Shown piece by piece: positions 47,495 through 56,887 of a stretch of 64,000 bases of DNA. Under the pieces are notes generated by a model. It made no database searches, was not told where the DNA came from, and worked only from the letters and a program-made list of their open reading frames with translations. Positions within the stretch are counted from its first letter, which is position 1. The number at the start of each line of letters is the position of its first letter. The DNA comes from Salsuginibacillus halophilus (lineage in GTDB: Bacteria > Bacillota > Bacilli > Bacillales > Marinococcaceae): assembly GCF_003014715.1 (NCBI RefSeq), contig NZ_PYAV01000008.1, positions 1-64,000 of the forward strand, written 5' to 3'. The translations under genes and the position numbers were made by a program.

Positions 47495-48595
47495 ATGAAA
47501 CTGCTCCCGGCAGCGCAAGTAAAGCCGAATGAGGTACTTGCCCAGCCGATCTACAGTGATAACGGCCAAGTACTTCTACAGGCTGGGGTGACGTTGACAG
47601 AACGCTTATTGTCGCGTCTTAACAATAAAGGCATCACATATATTTATGTGGAAGATAAACGAACCGAGGATATTGAAGTTACATCGCCACTCAATCCACA
47701 AACTCGGGTAGAGGCGATGCAGACGATTAAAGAGCAGTTTCAAGTAGCAGCAGAAGTGCCGAATAAAAATCCGATGTTTAACCGTGATGTTTCACCGGCA
47801 TGGAATCAAGCTTTCGGTAATGTGGTAGAAAAGGTGATGGAGGACTTACAAAATAGCGAAGAGGCGCTCTCGTTATTATCTGACGCTTTTGCTTATGACT
47901 CCTACATCTTCACGCACTCTTTGAATGTAACGATGTATACACTGCGCCTTGCTATGGCGCATGGTTATAATCGTCAAGAATTAAGGGCAATCGGGATGGG
48001 GGCGATCCTCCATGATATTGGAAAGATGCAGCTTAAGCCTGAAGTGCTGCACAAAACTGGCAAGCTTGATGACCATGAGTTTGAACATATTAAAAAGCAC
48101 CCTGAAATGGGTTTTCTAATGTTGAAAGATCAACCGAACATTTCGCTGCTTACCGCTCATTGTGCTTATCAGCATCATGAGCGCTTAAATGGTTCCGGGT
48201 ATCCGCGCGGGATCGCTGAAGAAGCCATTCATCCGTACGCAAAAATATTAGCAGTTGCAGACGTATTTGATGCGGTAACTTCAAACCGTGTTTATCGTAA
48301 AGCTATGCTTCCTCATGAAGGAATGGAGATTCTTTATGCCGGGGTGGGAGAGCTATTTGATGACCGACTTGTTGACACATTCAGCCGGATCATTGCGTTG
48401 TATCCAAACGGAATGATGGTCACACTAACAGATGGCCGCGAAGCAGTGGTCGTCAGTCAAAATGGTGAAATGACCTCAAGACCGAACGTTCGTGTACTTA
48501 CGGATGAAGCAAGCCGGAGCCTCGATACGCCCTATGACCTGAATCTACTTGAGAATCCGAGCATTCTCATTCAAGCATCAGCGCCGGTAGGTTAA
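47495..48595 (+). CDS. HD-GYP domain protein, probable cyclic-di-GMP phosphodiesterase
   Basis: 366 aa. An N-terminal ~120 residues (DUF3391-like start [20 protein letters not shown]) precede the HD-GYP domain. Motifs: [42 protein letters not shown] (GYP) and [16 protein letters not shown]. Such enzymes hydrolyse cyclic-di-GMP and affect motility and biofilm. ATG preceded by AGAGGGATAGG. Monocistronic; the 122-bp upstream gap has a TAAA-N15-GCTGAATA stretch vaguely like a SigD promoter. Confidence 0.9.
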   Translation: MKLLPAAQVKPNEVLAQPIYSDNGQVLLQAGVTLTERLLSRLNNKGITYIYVEDKRTEDIEVTSPLNPQTRVEAMQTIKEQFQVAAEVPNKNPMFNRDVSPAWNQAFGNVVEKVMEDLQNSEEALSLLSDAFAYDSYIFTHSLNVTMYTLRLAMAHGYNRQELRAIGMGAILHDIGKMQLKPEVLHKTGKLDDHEFEHIKKHPEMGFLMLKDQPNISLLTAHCAYQHHERLNGSGYPRGIAEEAIHPYAKILAVADVFDAVTSNRVYRKAMLPHEGMEILYAGVGELFDDRLVDTFSRIIALYPNGMMVTLTDGREAVVVSQNGEMTSRPNVRVLTDEASRSLDTPYDLNLLENPSILIQASAPVG

Positions 48596-48624
48596 CACCG
48601 GCCGAAAAAACGGAGGCTTCCATT

Positions 48625-49419
48625 ATGGAACAATATTTAACGTTGTGTGAGAAAGTGCTTCAAGAAGGAACACAAAAATCAGACCGGACAGGGACAGGCA
48701 CCATAAGTCTGTTTGGTTATCAGTTCAGGCATGATTTGTCTGAAGGTTTTCCGCTTTTAACGACGAAAAAAGTATTTACCCGCGGCATTATTCATGAATT
48801 ACTTTGGTTTCTAGCTGGAGATACAAACATTCATTATTTAACGGACAGAAATGTGCACATTTGGGATGCGTGGGCGGATGAGCACGGGGAGCTCGGGCCT
48901 GTTTATGGAAAGCAGTGGCGTAGCTGGGAAGGAGCAGATGGTCAAACTGTGGACCAGCTTGCAGATGTTATTGAGGCAATCCGTCATAATCCGGATTCAC
49001 GCCGGCTCGTTGTAAGTGCTTGGAACGCCGCAGAAATTGAAGATATGGCACTGGCCCCGTGTCACTGCCTATTTCAATTTTACGTATCCAACGGACGTCT
49101 TTCCTGCCAGCTTTATCAGCGGAGCGCAGATTTATTTCTCGGCGTGCCGTTTAATATTGCCTCATACGCTCTCTTAACGCATATGGTTGCACATGTTACC
49201 GGCTATAAACCAGGTGAGTTTATTCATACGTTTGGTGATGTTCATATTTATAACAATCATGTTGAACAAGTAAAAACCCAACTGCAGCGTTCGCCTCATG
49301 TGCTGCCAACTGTACACTTGAATCCGGATGTAGACAACTTATTTTCTTTTCAGCATGAGGACATCTCAATTCAAGGCTATGACCCTCATCCGGCAATTAA
49401 AGGAGAGGTATCGGTATGA
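48625..49419 (+). CDS. thyA: Thymidylate synthase ThyA
   Basis: 264 aa, same length as E. coli Thy[49 protein letters not shown], catalytic Cys in [31 protein letters not shown] and [10 protein letters not shown]. It makes dTMP using methylene-tetrahydrofolate. Overlaps folA by 4 bp, the usual coupling since the product dihydrofolate is recycled by FolA. GGAGGC precedes the ATG. Confidence 0.97.
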   Translation: MEQYLTLCEKVLQEGTQKSDRTGTGTISLFGYQFRHDLSEGFPLLTTKKVFTRGIIHELLWFLAGDTNIHYLTDRNVHIWDAWADEHGELGPVYGKQWRSWEGADGQTVDQLADVIEAIRHNPDSRRLVVSAWNAAEIEDMALAPCHCLFQFYVSNGRLSCQLYQRSADLFLGVPFNIASYALLTHMVAHVTGYKPGEFIHTFGDVHIYNNHVEQVKTQLQRSPHVLPTVHLNPDVDNLFSFQHEDISIQGYDPHPAIKGEVSV

Positions 49420-49898
49420 TTGCCTTGATTGCAGCCATGGATGAAAACCGTGTGATTGGATATAACGGTGAAATGCCGTGGCACCTGCCGAATGATTTAA
49501 AGTTTTTTAAGCAGATGACTGAAGGCTATCCGGTCGTCATGGGCCGGAAAACGTTTGAATCGATTGGTCGCCCGCTGCCAAAACGAACAAATGTCATTTT
49601 AACGCGTGATCCATCTTTTCAAGCTCCTGAAGAATGTCAGGTATTTCATGATGCTGATGAGGTTGTAAAGAGTTATCATGACGTCTTCATTATCGGCGGT
49701 GCCGAAATTTATAATCAATTTTTATCACATGCCGATACACTTTACATCACAGAAATTGAGGCCTCTTTTATAGGTGACACGTATTTTCCTGCCTGGGATG
49801 AATCCAAGTGGGAGACGGTATGGGAAGAGACTGGCGATGTTGATGAGAAAAACCGTTATGCTCATCGGTTTTTATGTAAACGGCGAAAAGCTGAATAG
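49416..49898 (+). CDS. folA: Dihydrofolate reductase
   Basis: 160 aa. [61 protein letters not shown] and DTYFP are the classical DHFR motifs; the catalytic acid is Asp in LPNDLK. Reduces dihydrofolate with NADPH. AGGAGAGG lies in the end of thyA. Often named dfrA in Bacillus. Confidence 0.96.
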   Translation: MIALIAAMDENRVIGYNGEMPWHLPNDLKFFKQMTEGYPVVMGRKTFESIGRPLPKRTNVILTRDPSFQAPEECQVFHDADEVVKSYHDVFIIGGAEIYNQFLSHADTLYITEIEASFIGDTYFPAWDESKWETVWEETGDVDEKNRYAHRFLCKRRKAE

Positions 49899-49907
49899 CA
49901 GTGGTGA

Positions 49908-49954
49908 CAACCCCCTTTGACGCATACGTATGTAATGTGCGTAAAAGGGGGTTG
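49908..49954 (+). promoter_or_regulatory. Hairpin enclosing the yunB ribosome-binding site
   Basis: CAACCCCCTTTGACGCA pairs with TGCGTAAAAGGGGGTTG (one mismatch), enclosing the only Shine-Dalgarno (AAGGGGG, 49945-49951) for yunB. No T-run of note follows. It may end part of the thyA-folA transcript and also hide the yunB ribosome site on read-through RNA. Confidence 0.6.
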
Positions 49955-49960
49955 ATCATT

Positions 49961-50752
49961 TTGAAAGGTTTGAAAACGCCGAAAAAACCCCGGGGGCCGC
50001 TGCCATTACGTTATGTCATGATTTGGTCTGTATTAATTTTTACAGTTTTGACACTGCATGGCTTATGGCTTGTGGATCAAGGTATTCGGCCGACGCTTGT
50101 CGCTATAGCGGAAACGGAAACGCAAAAAATTGCAACTCAGGCGATTAATGATGCGATTTCAAAAAAAGTTGTCGAGAGTACGGATATGGAAGACTTAGTT
50201 GAAGTTGACACCAATGACGATGGCGTCATTACATCGATTGAATTTAACTCCCGTATTTATAACCGTGTTCTGAGTGAGTCTGTGCTGCGTGTTCAGAAGT
50301 ATTTAAAGTTGATGGAAGAAGGCCGGGTAGATGAGCTCGAACTACCGGATGGGATCAGGCTTGAAATTGAAGATGCTGACTATACAGAAGAAGGTATTAT
50401 TCACATGATCCCGTTAGGTCAGGCGACAAATAATGCACTGCTTGCCCACCTTGGACCTAAAATCCCGGTCCGTTTTTCTGTCATTGGTGATGTAGAAGCA
50501 GAAATGCTTGAAGAGATCGAAGAAACGGGAATTAACAACACTTATATTCGAGTCTCAGTACTGCTGAAGGTCGATGTTGAAGTGATTATCCCGTTTGCAA
50601 CAGAAACTTCTGTTGTAGAGACGGCTGTACCGGCCGGGATGGTGTTTGTTCCTGGGGAAGTTCCGGACTTTTACAATCATGGTGACGGTAGTGGAATGCC
50701 TGCGCCGGCAATCATTCAGGAAGAAGATTTAAATGATGCTTTAGAAGAATGA
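49961..50752 (+). CDS. yunB: Sporulation protein YunB
   Basis: 263 aa from TTG 49961 (AAGGGGG 9 nt upstream). One membrane helix near the N-terminus (about 20-42), then PTLVAIAETETQKIATQAINDAI, NSRIYNRVLSESVLRVQKYL, IPLGQATNNALLAHLGPKIPVRFSVIG and VDVEVIIPFATETSVVET, the YunB family core. In B. subtilis it is made in the mother cell and needed for normal spores. Close to lytH and lipA as in B. subtilis. Confidence 0.92.
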   Translation: MKGLKTPKKPRGPLPLRYVMIWSVLIFTVLTLHGLWLVDQGIRPTLVAIAETETQKIATQAINDAISKKVVESTDMEDLVEVDTNDDGVITSIEFNSRIYNRVLSESVLRVQKYLKLMEEGRVDELELPDGIRLEIEDADYTEEGIIHMIPLGQATNNALLAHLGPKIPVRFSVIGDVEAEMLEEIEETGINNTYIRVSVLLKVDVEVIIPFATETSVVETAVPAGMVFVPGEVPDFYNHGDGSGMPAPAIIQEEDLNDALEE

Positions 50753-50766
50753 GAAAGGGTTCTTTA

Positions 50767-51180
50767 CAGCTTGTAGAAAAAATCTTGTAAAGATTAACTG
50801 CGGCTGACTATGCATTTCTGTGGACGCTTGCTTCGGTTAGGTATGCAACCTCGCCGGCAAAACACCTGCTGGCGGGCGTACTCGTTTTTAGCAGGCGTTC
50901 CCCTTAATGCTTGTCAGCTTTTCCTCGTTAAAAGTTGTTCATAGTCCATGACCGGAGGGAGCTGGAATAAGGTTGTTTCGAAAGCTTTGATGCAGGAGTA
51001 AATACAACAAAAAAGATAACCCTTCAAAAAACTAGGTGGCTGATCCCCCATTGCAATGAGGGTGTCCGTTTTGAAGAGGCGAAAGTGTTCGCCGGTAGCA
51101 AAACAGGTCCGACGAAATCAAGCTTTAGGAACAGATGAAGTCGCTGTCTAACTTGGCCACTCGTATGTAGCTTTGGTCGA
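50767..51180 (-). repeat. Degenerate member of the intergenic repeat family (copy H)
   Basis: The left edge CTTGTAGAAAAAATCTTG, then CGGCTGACTATGCATTTCTG and GTGGACGCTTGC, follow the order of copies F and G. GAAATCAAGCTTTAGG and GATGAAGTCGCTG near 51116-51150 match the long module. The central hairpin is lost and the order appears rearranged. It fills the gap after yunB; no coding content. Confidence 0.55.
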
Positions 51181-51212
51181 TAACCACTAACTATTCAGAT
51201 TATTGAAATTTT

Positions 51213-51241
51213 TTGACATGTACGTAGTTGCCCATTATAAT
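51213..51241 (+). promoter_or_regulatory. Consensus promoter of the NSS transporter gene
   Basis: TTGACA, 17-bp spacer, TATAAT, a perfect SigA match. The leader to the start codon is about 135 nt and AT-rich. An inverted repeat TAAGTCTA (51241) / TAGACTTA (51331) flanks the leader region. Confidence 0.85.
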
Positions 51242-51384
51242 AAGTCTAGACACTGTAAAGCTGTGATATTTGAGTGTAAGTCGATGTTAATTTTCAAATA
51301 ATTCGAAGTTATTTTTCTATATGTAAAACGTAGACTTACATAAGCACAGTAACGGTGCAAAATATATGAAAGGGGTTGTGTGCA

Positions 51385-52725
51385 ATGAATGGTCGCGAAC
51401 AGTTTGCGACGAAACTCGGCTTTATACTGGCGGCTGTCGGTTCAGCTGTTGGCTTAGGGAACATTTGGCGTTTCTCTTACGTAGCCGGTGAAAGTGGCGG
51501 CGGCGCTTTTTTATTAATTTATATTGCCTGTATCTTTTTAATCGGACTGCCAGTACTTCTTGCTGAGTTTACGATTGGCCGTCGCGGGCAGACAGATGCA
51601 GTGGCAGCTTTTACATCCAAGGCGCCTAAAACGCTCTGGCCGCTCGGCGGTATTTTAGGGGTGTTATCCTCATTTTTAATCTTATCCTTTTACGGCGTTA
51701 TTGCAGGTTGGGTGCTGTACTTTTTCTACAGTTACTTAACAGGCGCTGCAGCCAGTGTACCGGAAGGTGGATTTGAATCCTTCTTCACTGATTTTGTAGG
51801 ATCAACCGCCGGTCCAATTTTCTGGCAGTTTCTGTTTATGGCTGTTGTTATCGGGATTGTTTACTTTGGTGTTAAGAAAGGTATTGAGCTGTCCAACCGG
51901 ATTTTCATGCCGTTATTAGCGGTGATTTTAATTGTCCTTGCTGTTTACAGCTTAACACTTGATGGTGCAGCAGAAGGTCTTGCCTTCTTATTCTCACCGG
52001 ACTGGGCTGCCTTTAGCGATCCAGGCGTATATGTGTCAGCGATTGGTCAGGCATTCTTTACCTTATCGCTTGGTATGGCTGCAATGATCACGTACAGCAG
52101 CTACCTGCCTAAGACGACACGTCTGCCAAGTGCTGCAGGTAATGTGGTCTTATTGGACACATTGTTTGCAATCATCGCAGGTATTGTTATCTTTCCTGCG
52201 GTATACACATTTGCTGTTGAACCGGACGCAGGGCCGGGGCTCATCTTTATTATTCTGCCTGAAGTCTTTAACATGCTCGGCAGCGGCGGAATGTTCTTTG
52301 CGATTTTATTCTTCTTCCTTGTAGCTGTAGCTGCCCTATCATCAGCAATTTCGCTACTAGAAGTTAGTGTTGCTTTTGCGATGCGTAAGTTTAGCTGGAG
52401 CCGTAAGCAGGCTGCGCTGACAGTAGGGACGCTCGTTACCCTCTTAGGTGTACCATCTGCATTAAGTCAAGGTGGACCGCTTGGAGATTTCTTAATTGCT
52501 GGTCAGCCGTTTTTAGACTTTGTCGACATGGTTACAGATGAATATACGCTGGCTCTTGGCGGATTAATTATCGCTCTCTTTGTCGGCTGGGGTTGGAAGC
52601 AGGAAGAAGCTTTAAACGAAGCAGGTCTTTCCGGCTCACCAATCGGCTCGATCTGGATTTGGTTCCTCCGGATTGTTGCACCACTGGGCATTGCGCTTGT
52701 GATTTTGGCTAACATCTTCTCGTAA
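51385..52725 (+). CDS. Neurotransmitter:sodium symporter (NSS) family transporter
   Basis: 446 aa from ATG 51385 (AAAGGGG 9 nt upstream). About 11-12 helices. FATKLGFILAAVGSAVGLGNIWRFSY is the NSS helix 1 with the sodium/substrate site, and GGGAFLLIYI follows. Members such as LeuT, MhsT and TnaT import amino acids with Na+, suiting a salty or alkaline habitat; the substrate is not defined. It has a very strong promoter and a terminator at 52728; monocistronic. Confidence 0.92.
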   Translation: MNGREQFATKLGFILAAVGSAVGLGNIWRFSYVAGESGGGAFLLIYIACIFLIGLPVLLAEFTIGRRGQTDAVAAFTSKAPKTLWPLGGILGVLSSFLILSFYGVIAGWVLYFFYSYLTGAAASVPEGGFESFFTDFVGSTAGPIFWQFLFMAVVIGIVYFGVKKGIELSNRIFMPLLAVILIVLAVYSLTLDGAAEGLAFLFSPDWAAFSDPGVYVSAIGQAFFTLSLGMAAMITYSSYLPKTTRLPSAAGNVVLLDTLFAIIAGIVIFPAVYTFAVEPDAGPGLIFIILPEVFNMLGSGGMFFAILFFFLVAVAALSSAISLLEVSVAFAMRKFSWSRKQAALTVGTLVTLLGVPSALSQGGPLGDFLIAGQPFLDFVDMVTDEYTLALGGLIIALFVGWGWKQEEALNEAGLSGSPIGSIWIWFLRIVAPLGIALVILANIFS

Positions 52726-52727
52726 AG

Positions 52728-52768
52728 AAAAACCGCTGTACATGGCGATATGTGCAGCGGTTTTTTAC
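52728..52768. terminator. Bidirectional terminator between NSS gene and lytH
   Basis: Stem AAAAACCGCTGTACAT / ATGTGCAGCGGTTTTTT. Confidence 0.85.
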
Positions 52769-53709
52769 TTTTCGTCCCACATTTTTAAATGGAAATATGG
52801 ATTTAATGCCCATTCTGTATGGCCGTTATCCCGGTACATGCCGTAATGAAGATGAGGTGGAAAGCGCCCGCTCGTTCCTTCAGGGCCGTATCCAGAGCTT
52901 CCGACATAACCAAGAACTTCACCGGGCTCAACAAGATCGCCTGCCTCCAAATCCTCGGTAAACTGACTTAAATGTGCAAAGTAGTGATACGTATTTGATA
53001 AGTCACGAATTCCGACCCGCCAACCGCCAAACCGGTTCCAGCCGATTAATTCAATTCTTCCGTAAGTTGTTGCCTGCACGGGTGTACCGTAATCAGCAAA
53101 TATATCAACCCCTTCATGGGCACGACGCCCGCCCCATCCGCGTGAAGCTCCCCAGTTATTATGGTACGTATAATGAGACTTGGGTGGTAATGGGAAGGCG
53201 CGCTCTCTTAAGTCCTGGTCGGTGTATGCTTTTAAAAGAGCAGCGTGCCCGCTGATTAAACGGACAGCTTGATCTCGGTTGTAATGCTCCCACAGCCCGA
53301 TTTGTATGTCTTGATCTGTTACGCCATAAGAAGCCAGATGTTCTGCGAAAGTAAATAAAACATCAAATTCCTCCTCGCGGTCCGCATGGCCACTGTCATT
53401 TCCGTCCTTTCCTTTACCTTGGAAAAAGTTGATCCGGTCAGGGTCTGTATCATCGAGTGCCGGATTTAATGCTCCGCTCCATTCTTCTGCAGAATAAGCT
53501 ATTGCAAGCTCATGATCGTCAAGAGGTTCTCCACGTCCGGCGCGTATGCCGTGTTCATAAGCATCAGCAGCTGCAAGCCAGTACCATGGGACATTTGTTA
53601 CTGCAGCAATTTCTTCATAAGGCGGTCCCTCATTTTCTGCCAGAGTAAAGCCGGTTTGCAAAAGGAAACAGCTAAGTAAAATTGCAGTAAAAATATATTT
53701 TAAGCTCAT
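52765..53709 (-). CDS. lytH: Sporulation M23 peptidase LytH
   Basis: 314 aa from the ATG at 53709 (GGAGGTG 7 nt upstream on the minus strand). A signal peptide or anchor (about 1-22) is followed by an N-terminal helical region (WYWLAAADAYEHG) and a C-terminal M23 domain with HEGVDIFADYGTPVQA and HLHYGM, the zinc ligands (H-x3-D and HxH). B. subtilis LytH is an L-Ala-D-Glu endopeptidase that trims the spore cortex. Gene position between yunB and lipA matches B. subtilis (yunA). Confidence 0.9.
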   Translation of the reverse strand: MSLKYIFTAILLSCFLLQTGFTLAENEGPPYEEIAAVTNVPWYWLAAADAYEHGIRAGRGEPLDDHELAIAYSAEEWSGALNPALDDTDPDRINFFQGKGKDGNDSGHADREEEFDVLFTFAEHLASYGVTDQDIQIGLWEHYNRDQAVRLISGHAALLKAYTDQDLRERAFPLPPKSHYTYHNNWGASRGWGGRRAHEGVDIFADYGTPVQATTYGRIELIGWNRFGGWRVGIRDLSNTYHYFAHLSQFTEDLEAGDLVEPGEVLGYVGSSGYGPEGTSGRFPPHLHYGMYRDNGHTEWALNPYFHLKMWDEK

Positions 53710-53879
53710 CAGTTGCACCTCCATCATTATATTTATTGTGAGCAAAAGCTGGTGAATTATGATGAAGCTCGAGCTTTGATGCCGGGGGCAAGACGTGTTA
53801 AAGTATAGGAAGGTTCTCTCAAAGTTTTGATGGAAGACGGACATATTCATTGGAATTTACTTAATGGAGTGATTTATAC

Positions 53880-54803
53880 ATGGCAAAAAAAGAAGAACAC
53901 GTTCGTAAGCCGGAATGGCTGAAAATTAAGCTGAACACGAACGAATCTTATACCGGCTTGAAGAAAATGATGCGCGAAAAGAAGTTAAACACAGTGTGTG
54001 AAGAAGCACGCTGCCCGAATATTCATGAGTGCTGGGCTGTACGTAAAACTGCAACATTCATGATTTTAGGAGATGTATGTACACGCGCCTGCCGCTTTTG
54101 TGCGGTGAAAACCGGCCTTCCAAATGAATTGGATTGGGGCGAGCCGGAACGAGTTGGTGAATCTGTCGAAGAAATGGGCTTAAAGCACGTCGTTATTACA
54201 GCTGTTGCCCGCGATGATTTGAAAGACGGCGGCTCAGAAGTTTTTGCTGAAACGATTCGTGCGGTCCGCCGTAAAAACCCTTTCTGTACCATTGAAGTAC
54301 TTCCTTCCGATATGATGGGCTATGAAGAGAATTTAAAAACGTTAATGGAAGCTCGTCCGAACATTATGAACCACAACATCGAGACGGTACGGCGCTTGAC
54401 ACCGCGCGTTCGTGCAAAAGCTACCTATGATCGTTCGCTTGCATTTTTGAAGTACGCTAAAGAACTTCATCCTGACATTCCAACGAAGTCAAGTATCATG
54501 GTCGGTCTTGGGGAAACAAAGGAAGAAATTATTGAAGCGATGGATGATTTGCGGGCGAATGATGTGAATATTTTAACGATCGGTCAGTATTTGCAGCCTA
54601 CGAAAAAACATTTAAGTGTTGATCGTTATTATCACCCGGATGAATTCCGTGAGCTTCAGCAAATTGCTATGGAAAAAGGCTTTGACCATTGTCAATCCGG
54701 GCCGCTCGTACGTTCTTCTTATCATGCCGACGAACAAGTGGACGAAGCACAAGTGATGAAAGAAGCGCGTAAATATCAGCAGGCTGAGTCAACAGAATCT
54801 TAA
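53880..54803 (+). CDS. lipA: Lipoyl synthase LipA
   Basis: 307 aa radical-SAM enzyme. Auxiliary cluster cysteines [12 protein letters not shown], radical-SAM cysteines CTRACRFC, then [19 protein letters not shown] and [10 protein letters not shown]. It inserts two sulfurs into octanoyl groups on lipoyl domains such as GcvH (31852) and needs Fe-S clusters from the Suf system (38827-44082). Only TGGAG is seen before the ATG. Terminator at 54824. Confidence 0.96.
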   Translation: MAKKEEHVRKPEWLKIKLNTNESYTGLKKMMREKKLNTVCEEARCPNIHECWAVRKTATFMILGDVCTRACRFCAVKTGLPNELDWGEPERVGESVEEMGLKHVVITAVARDDLKDGGSEVFAETIRAVRRKNPFCTIEVLPSDMMGYEENLKTLMEARPNIMNHNIETVRRLTPRVRAKATYDRSLAFLKYAKELHPDIPTKSSIMVGLGETKEEIIEAMDDLRANDVNILTIGQYLQPTKKHLSVDRYYHPDEFRELQQIAMEKGFDHCQSGPLVRSSYHADEQVDEAQVMKEARKYQQAESTES

Positions 54804-54823
54804 TATTACACTTGCTTGATCGA

Positions 54824-54854
54824 GCGGGCCGCCTCAAGGCGGTCCGTTTTTTCT
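54824..54854 (+). terminator. Rho-independent terminator after lipA
   Basis: Stem GCGGGCCGCCT / AGGCGGTCCGT followed by TTTTT. Confidence 0.85.
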
Positions 54855-54874
54855 AGAAGGAGGGAAGGGAAAAA

Positions 54875-55195
54875 TTGTTTACTGTACAGAATCAACAATT
54901 TGAACTGATTGAGGATTATCGTGAAGGTTGGGATGAAACAGCATTTCAAGAACGGTACAGCGAAGTTTTAAATAAATATGATTATGTCGTTGGAGATTGG
55001 GGGCATGAGCAGCTTCGATTAAGAGGTTTTTTTCGCGACGATCATAAAAAAGCGACTTTTGATACTAAAGCGAGTGCAATTTATGATTACATTATTGAGT
55101 ACTGTAACTTCGGCTGTGCTTATTTTGTAGTGAAAAATCTTGGTGCTGTAGAAAACGAAACAAAAGATGAAGAAACAGCTGATGAAACATTATAA
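54875..55195 (+). CDS. yutD: YutD family protein (DUF1027)
   Basis: 106 aa. FELIEDYREGWDETAFQERYSEVLNKYDYVVGDWGHEQLRLRGFF and IYDYIIEYCNFGCAYFVVKN match YutD. Function unknown. TTG start with AGAAGGAGGGA upstream. Same position after lipA as in B. subtilis. Terminator at 55249. Confidence 0.9.
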   Translation: MFTVQNQQFELIEDYREGWDETAFQERYSEVLNKYDYVVGDWGHEQLRLRGFFRDDHKKATFDTKASAIYDYIIEYCNFGCAYFVVKNLGAVENETKDEETADETL

Positions 55196-55248
55196 AATCA
55201 ACATGCACGCATAACTTACTTCAAGGAACAAAATATATAAGTCAATTG

Positions 55249-55281
55249 AAAAGATCTGTAGTTTCTACAGGTCTTTTTATA
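55249..55281 (+). terminator. Rho-independent terminator after yutD
   Basis: Stem AAAAGATCTGTAG / CTACAGGTCTTTTT. Confidence 0.82.
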
Positions 55282-55295
55282 CGTAAGGGGGTATG
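55278..55295. promoter_or_regulatory. CsoR-type operator box upstream of the ACR3-like gene
   Basis: TATACGTAAGGGGGTATG directly precedes the -35 box. It resembles the B. subtilis CsoR site around TACGGGGGTATG and mirrors the csoR-copA layout at 17535. Confidence 0.55.
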
Positions 55296-55324
55296 TTGAC
55301 AATCAGCATTTCCTGTTGTATATT
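55296..55324 (+). promoter_or_regulatory. Promoter of the ACR3-like transporter gene
   Basis: TTGACA, 17-bp spacer, TATATT. Two CsoR-like boxes bracket it. Confidence 0.8.
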
Positions 55325-55327
55325 TAA

Positions 55328-55345
55328 TATACCCCTTAGGGTATA
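55328..55345. promoter_or_regulatory. CsoR/CstR-type operator palindrome
   Basis: TATACCC-CTTA-GGGTATA, a perfect 7-bp inverted repeat with a 4-bp centre, 3 bp after the -10 box. Its form fits CsoR- or CstR-family repressors, the latter sensing persulfides. Confidence 0.7.
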
Positions 55346-55369
55346 AAGGGTTTGAAAGAGATGATATTT

Positions 55370-56344
55370 ATGTTGAAAAGAATTTATATCATGCCGCAAG
55401 ATCATTTACTATTTGCGGTACCGACCGTCCTAATTTTCAGCTTACTTTTTGGGTTGTACGTTGATACTTCGGCTTTGAGTGTGACGGTAACGGGTGCGGT
55501 CATTGTGATGATTTTTGCTACAATGGTCGGTCTAAAAATGAATGAATTAACGAAGCTGAACGCTTACAAAAAACTACTTACCACTGCTATGCTTGTAAAT
55601 TTCATTTGGGTACCGTTTGTAGCAACAATCATCGGTTTTACCGTTTTACGGGATGAACCGCACCTATTTGCCGGCCTTGCTTTGGTTGCACTGTTACCGA
55701 CAAGCGGTATGACCATTGCCTGGACAGGTTTACAAAAAGGAAATGTACCAGCGGGGATTAAGCTTACAGTGTTTGGCTTGGTTGCAGGTGCTTTGCTGAC
55801 ACCTTGGTATTTACTGCTGATGGTAGGTGAATATGTCCCTATTAACATTGGGGAGATTTTACAAACGATTTTTCTTGTTGTAGCAATTCCCCTTATTCTC
55901 GGTCAGGTTGTTACAAAACTTTTGCAGCGGCGCTTTTCAGCTCAAGAGTTCCAAAAGAAAGTGAAGCCGGCATTTGCACCGCTCAGTATTTGGGGCCTTT
56001 TGTATATCGTGTTTGTTAGTACGAGTGCCCGGGCGGAAATGCTTGTGAATAACCTTAGTTTGCTGGCTGTTGCAGCTATTGCCATTCTTCTTTTTTTTGC
56101 AGCGAACTTCGTTTTTGCCACATGGGTGGCGGCTCGGTTTTTTAAACGGGAAGACGGCATTGCGCTTGTGAATGGTACGGTACTGCGCAACTTATCGATT
56201 GCTGTAGGGATTGCTGCAGCTTCATTTGATGCAGAAGCTGCACTCTTAGTGACGCTGGCCTTTATGGTTCAATACCAGAGTATAACTTACTATGCCAAAA
56301 TTGCAGGGAGGCGTTGGTTCCGCCCAAAAGAACTCGAAGCATAG
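55370..56344 (+). CDS. ACR3/bile-acid:sodium-symporter superfamily transporter
   Basis: 324 aa from ATG 55370 (GAAAGAGATG upstream; the frame extends to TTG 55352). About ten membrane helices. GLKMNELTKLNAYKKLL, LLPTSGMTIAWTGLQKGN and GTVLRNLSIAVGIAAA are superfamily stretches. ACR3 proteins export arsenite, while others move organic anions with Na+. The helix 4 Cys typical of ACR3 arsenite exporters is not evident, so the substrate is open. The promoter carries two CsoR-type boxes; the gene is followed by an OsmC gene. Confidence 0.8.
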   Translation: MLKRIYIMPQDHLLFAVPTVLIFSLLFGLYVDTSALSVTVTGAVIVMIFATMVGLKMNELTKLNAYKKLLTTAMLVNFIWVPFVATIIGFTVLRDEPHLFAGLALVALLPTSGMTIAWTGLQKGNVPAGIKLTVFGLVAGALLTPWYLLLMVGEYVPINIGEILQTIFLVVAIPLILGQVVTKLLQRRFSAQEFQKKVKPAFAPLSIWGLLYIVFVSTSARAEMLVNNLSLLAVAAIAILLFFAANFVFATWVAARFFKREDGIALVNGTVLRNLSIAVGIAAASFDAEAALLVTLAFMVQYQSITYYAKIAGRRWFRPKELEA

Positions 56345-56422
56345 ATGGAATGAGCTATCCACAGAAGGTTAACTTCTGTTGATAAATATTATTTTAATTA
56401 AAGAAAGGTAGATGTTTGTATG

Positions 56423-56851
56423 ATGAAATTTAACGTAAAAGGTCAATCAGAAGGTTTGAAATTAACAGCAACGGCAGGAGACCATGAACTAGTTCTAGAT
56501 GAAGGCAGTCAAATGGGTGGTAAAAATGAAGGCCCAAACCCACTTCAGACGTCTTTAGCCGCGCTTGCATCTTGTGAGAATGTAACTGCGAATATGGTAG
56601 CCAAAGAAATGGGCTTTGATCTGCAATCCATTCACTTTGATGTTGAAGGAGAGTTTAACCCGAAAGGCTTTATGGGCCAAGAAGGAGTGCGTCCTTATTT
56701 CCAAACAGTTACCGTCAATGCAGTTGTTGAAACGAGTGAATCTGAAGAACGGTTGAAAGAACTTCAAGAGAAAGTGGAAGCCCGCTGCCCGGTTTATACA
56801 ATGATGAAAGCCGCTGACGTAACGATGCAGGATACGTGGACAAAGAAATAA
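56423..56851 (+). CDS. OsmC-family peroxiredoxin-like protein, paralogue 2
   Basis: 142-143 aa (two adjacent ATG codons at 56420 and 56423; GAAAGG upstream). NPLQTSLAALASCENVTANMVA and ARCPVYTMMKAADV contain the two redox cysteines. Clearly related to the protein at 17014, with the shared RPYFQ and RCPVYT segments. It follows the CsoR-boxed ACR3-like gene by 75 bp without a terminator, so the two are probably co-expressed. Substrate may be peroxides or persulfides. Confidence 0.88.
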   Translation: MKFNVKGQSEGLKLTATAGDHELVLDEGSQMGGKNEGPNPLQTSLAALASCENVTANMVAKEMGFDLQSIHFDVEGEFNPKGFMGQEGVRPYFQTVTVNAVVETSESEERLKELQEKVEARCPVYTMMKAADVTMQDTWTKK

Positions 56852-56857
56852 CACTTC

Positions 56858-56887
56858 AAAACCCGCGGCTGCGATAGCCGCGGGTTT
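56858..56887 (+). terminator. Terminator, left copy of an exact duplication
   Basis: Stem AACCCGCGGCT / AGCCGCGGGTT. Bases 56860-56887 recur unchanged at 57464-57491 across repeat G. Confidence 0.85.

Noticed and set aside
51241..51338. RNA stem TAAGTCTA / TAGACTTA in the NSS leader
   Set aside because: The left arm mostly precedes the expected transcription start, so it cannot form in RNA; a DNA operator remains possible but unsupported.
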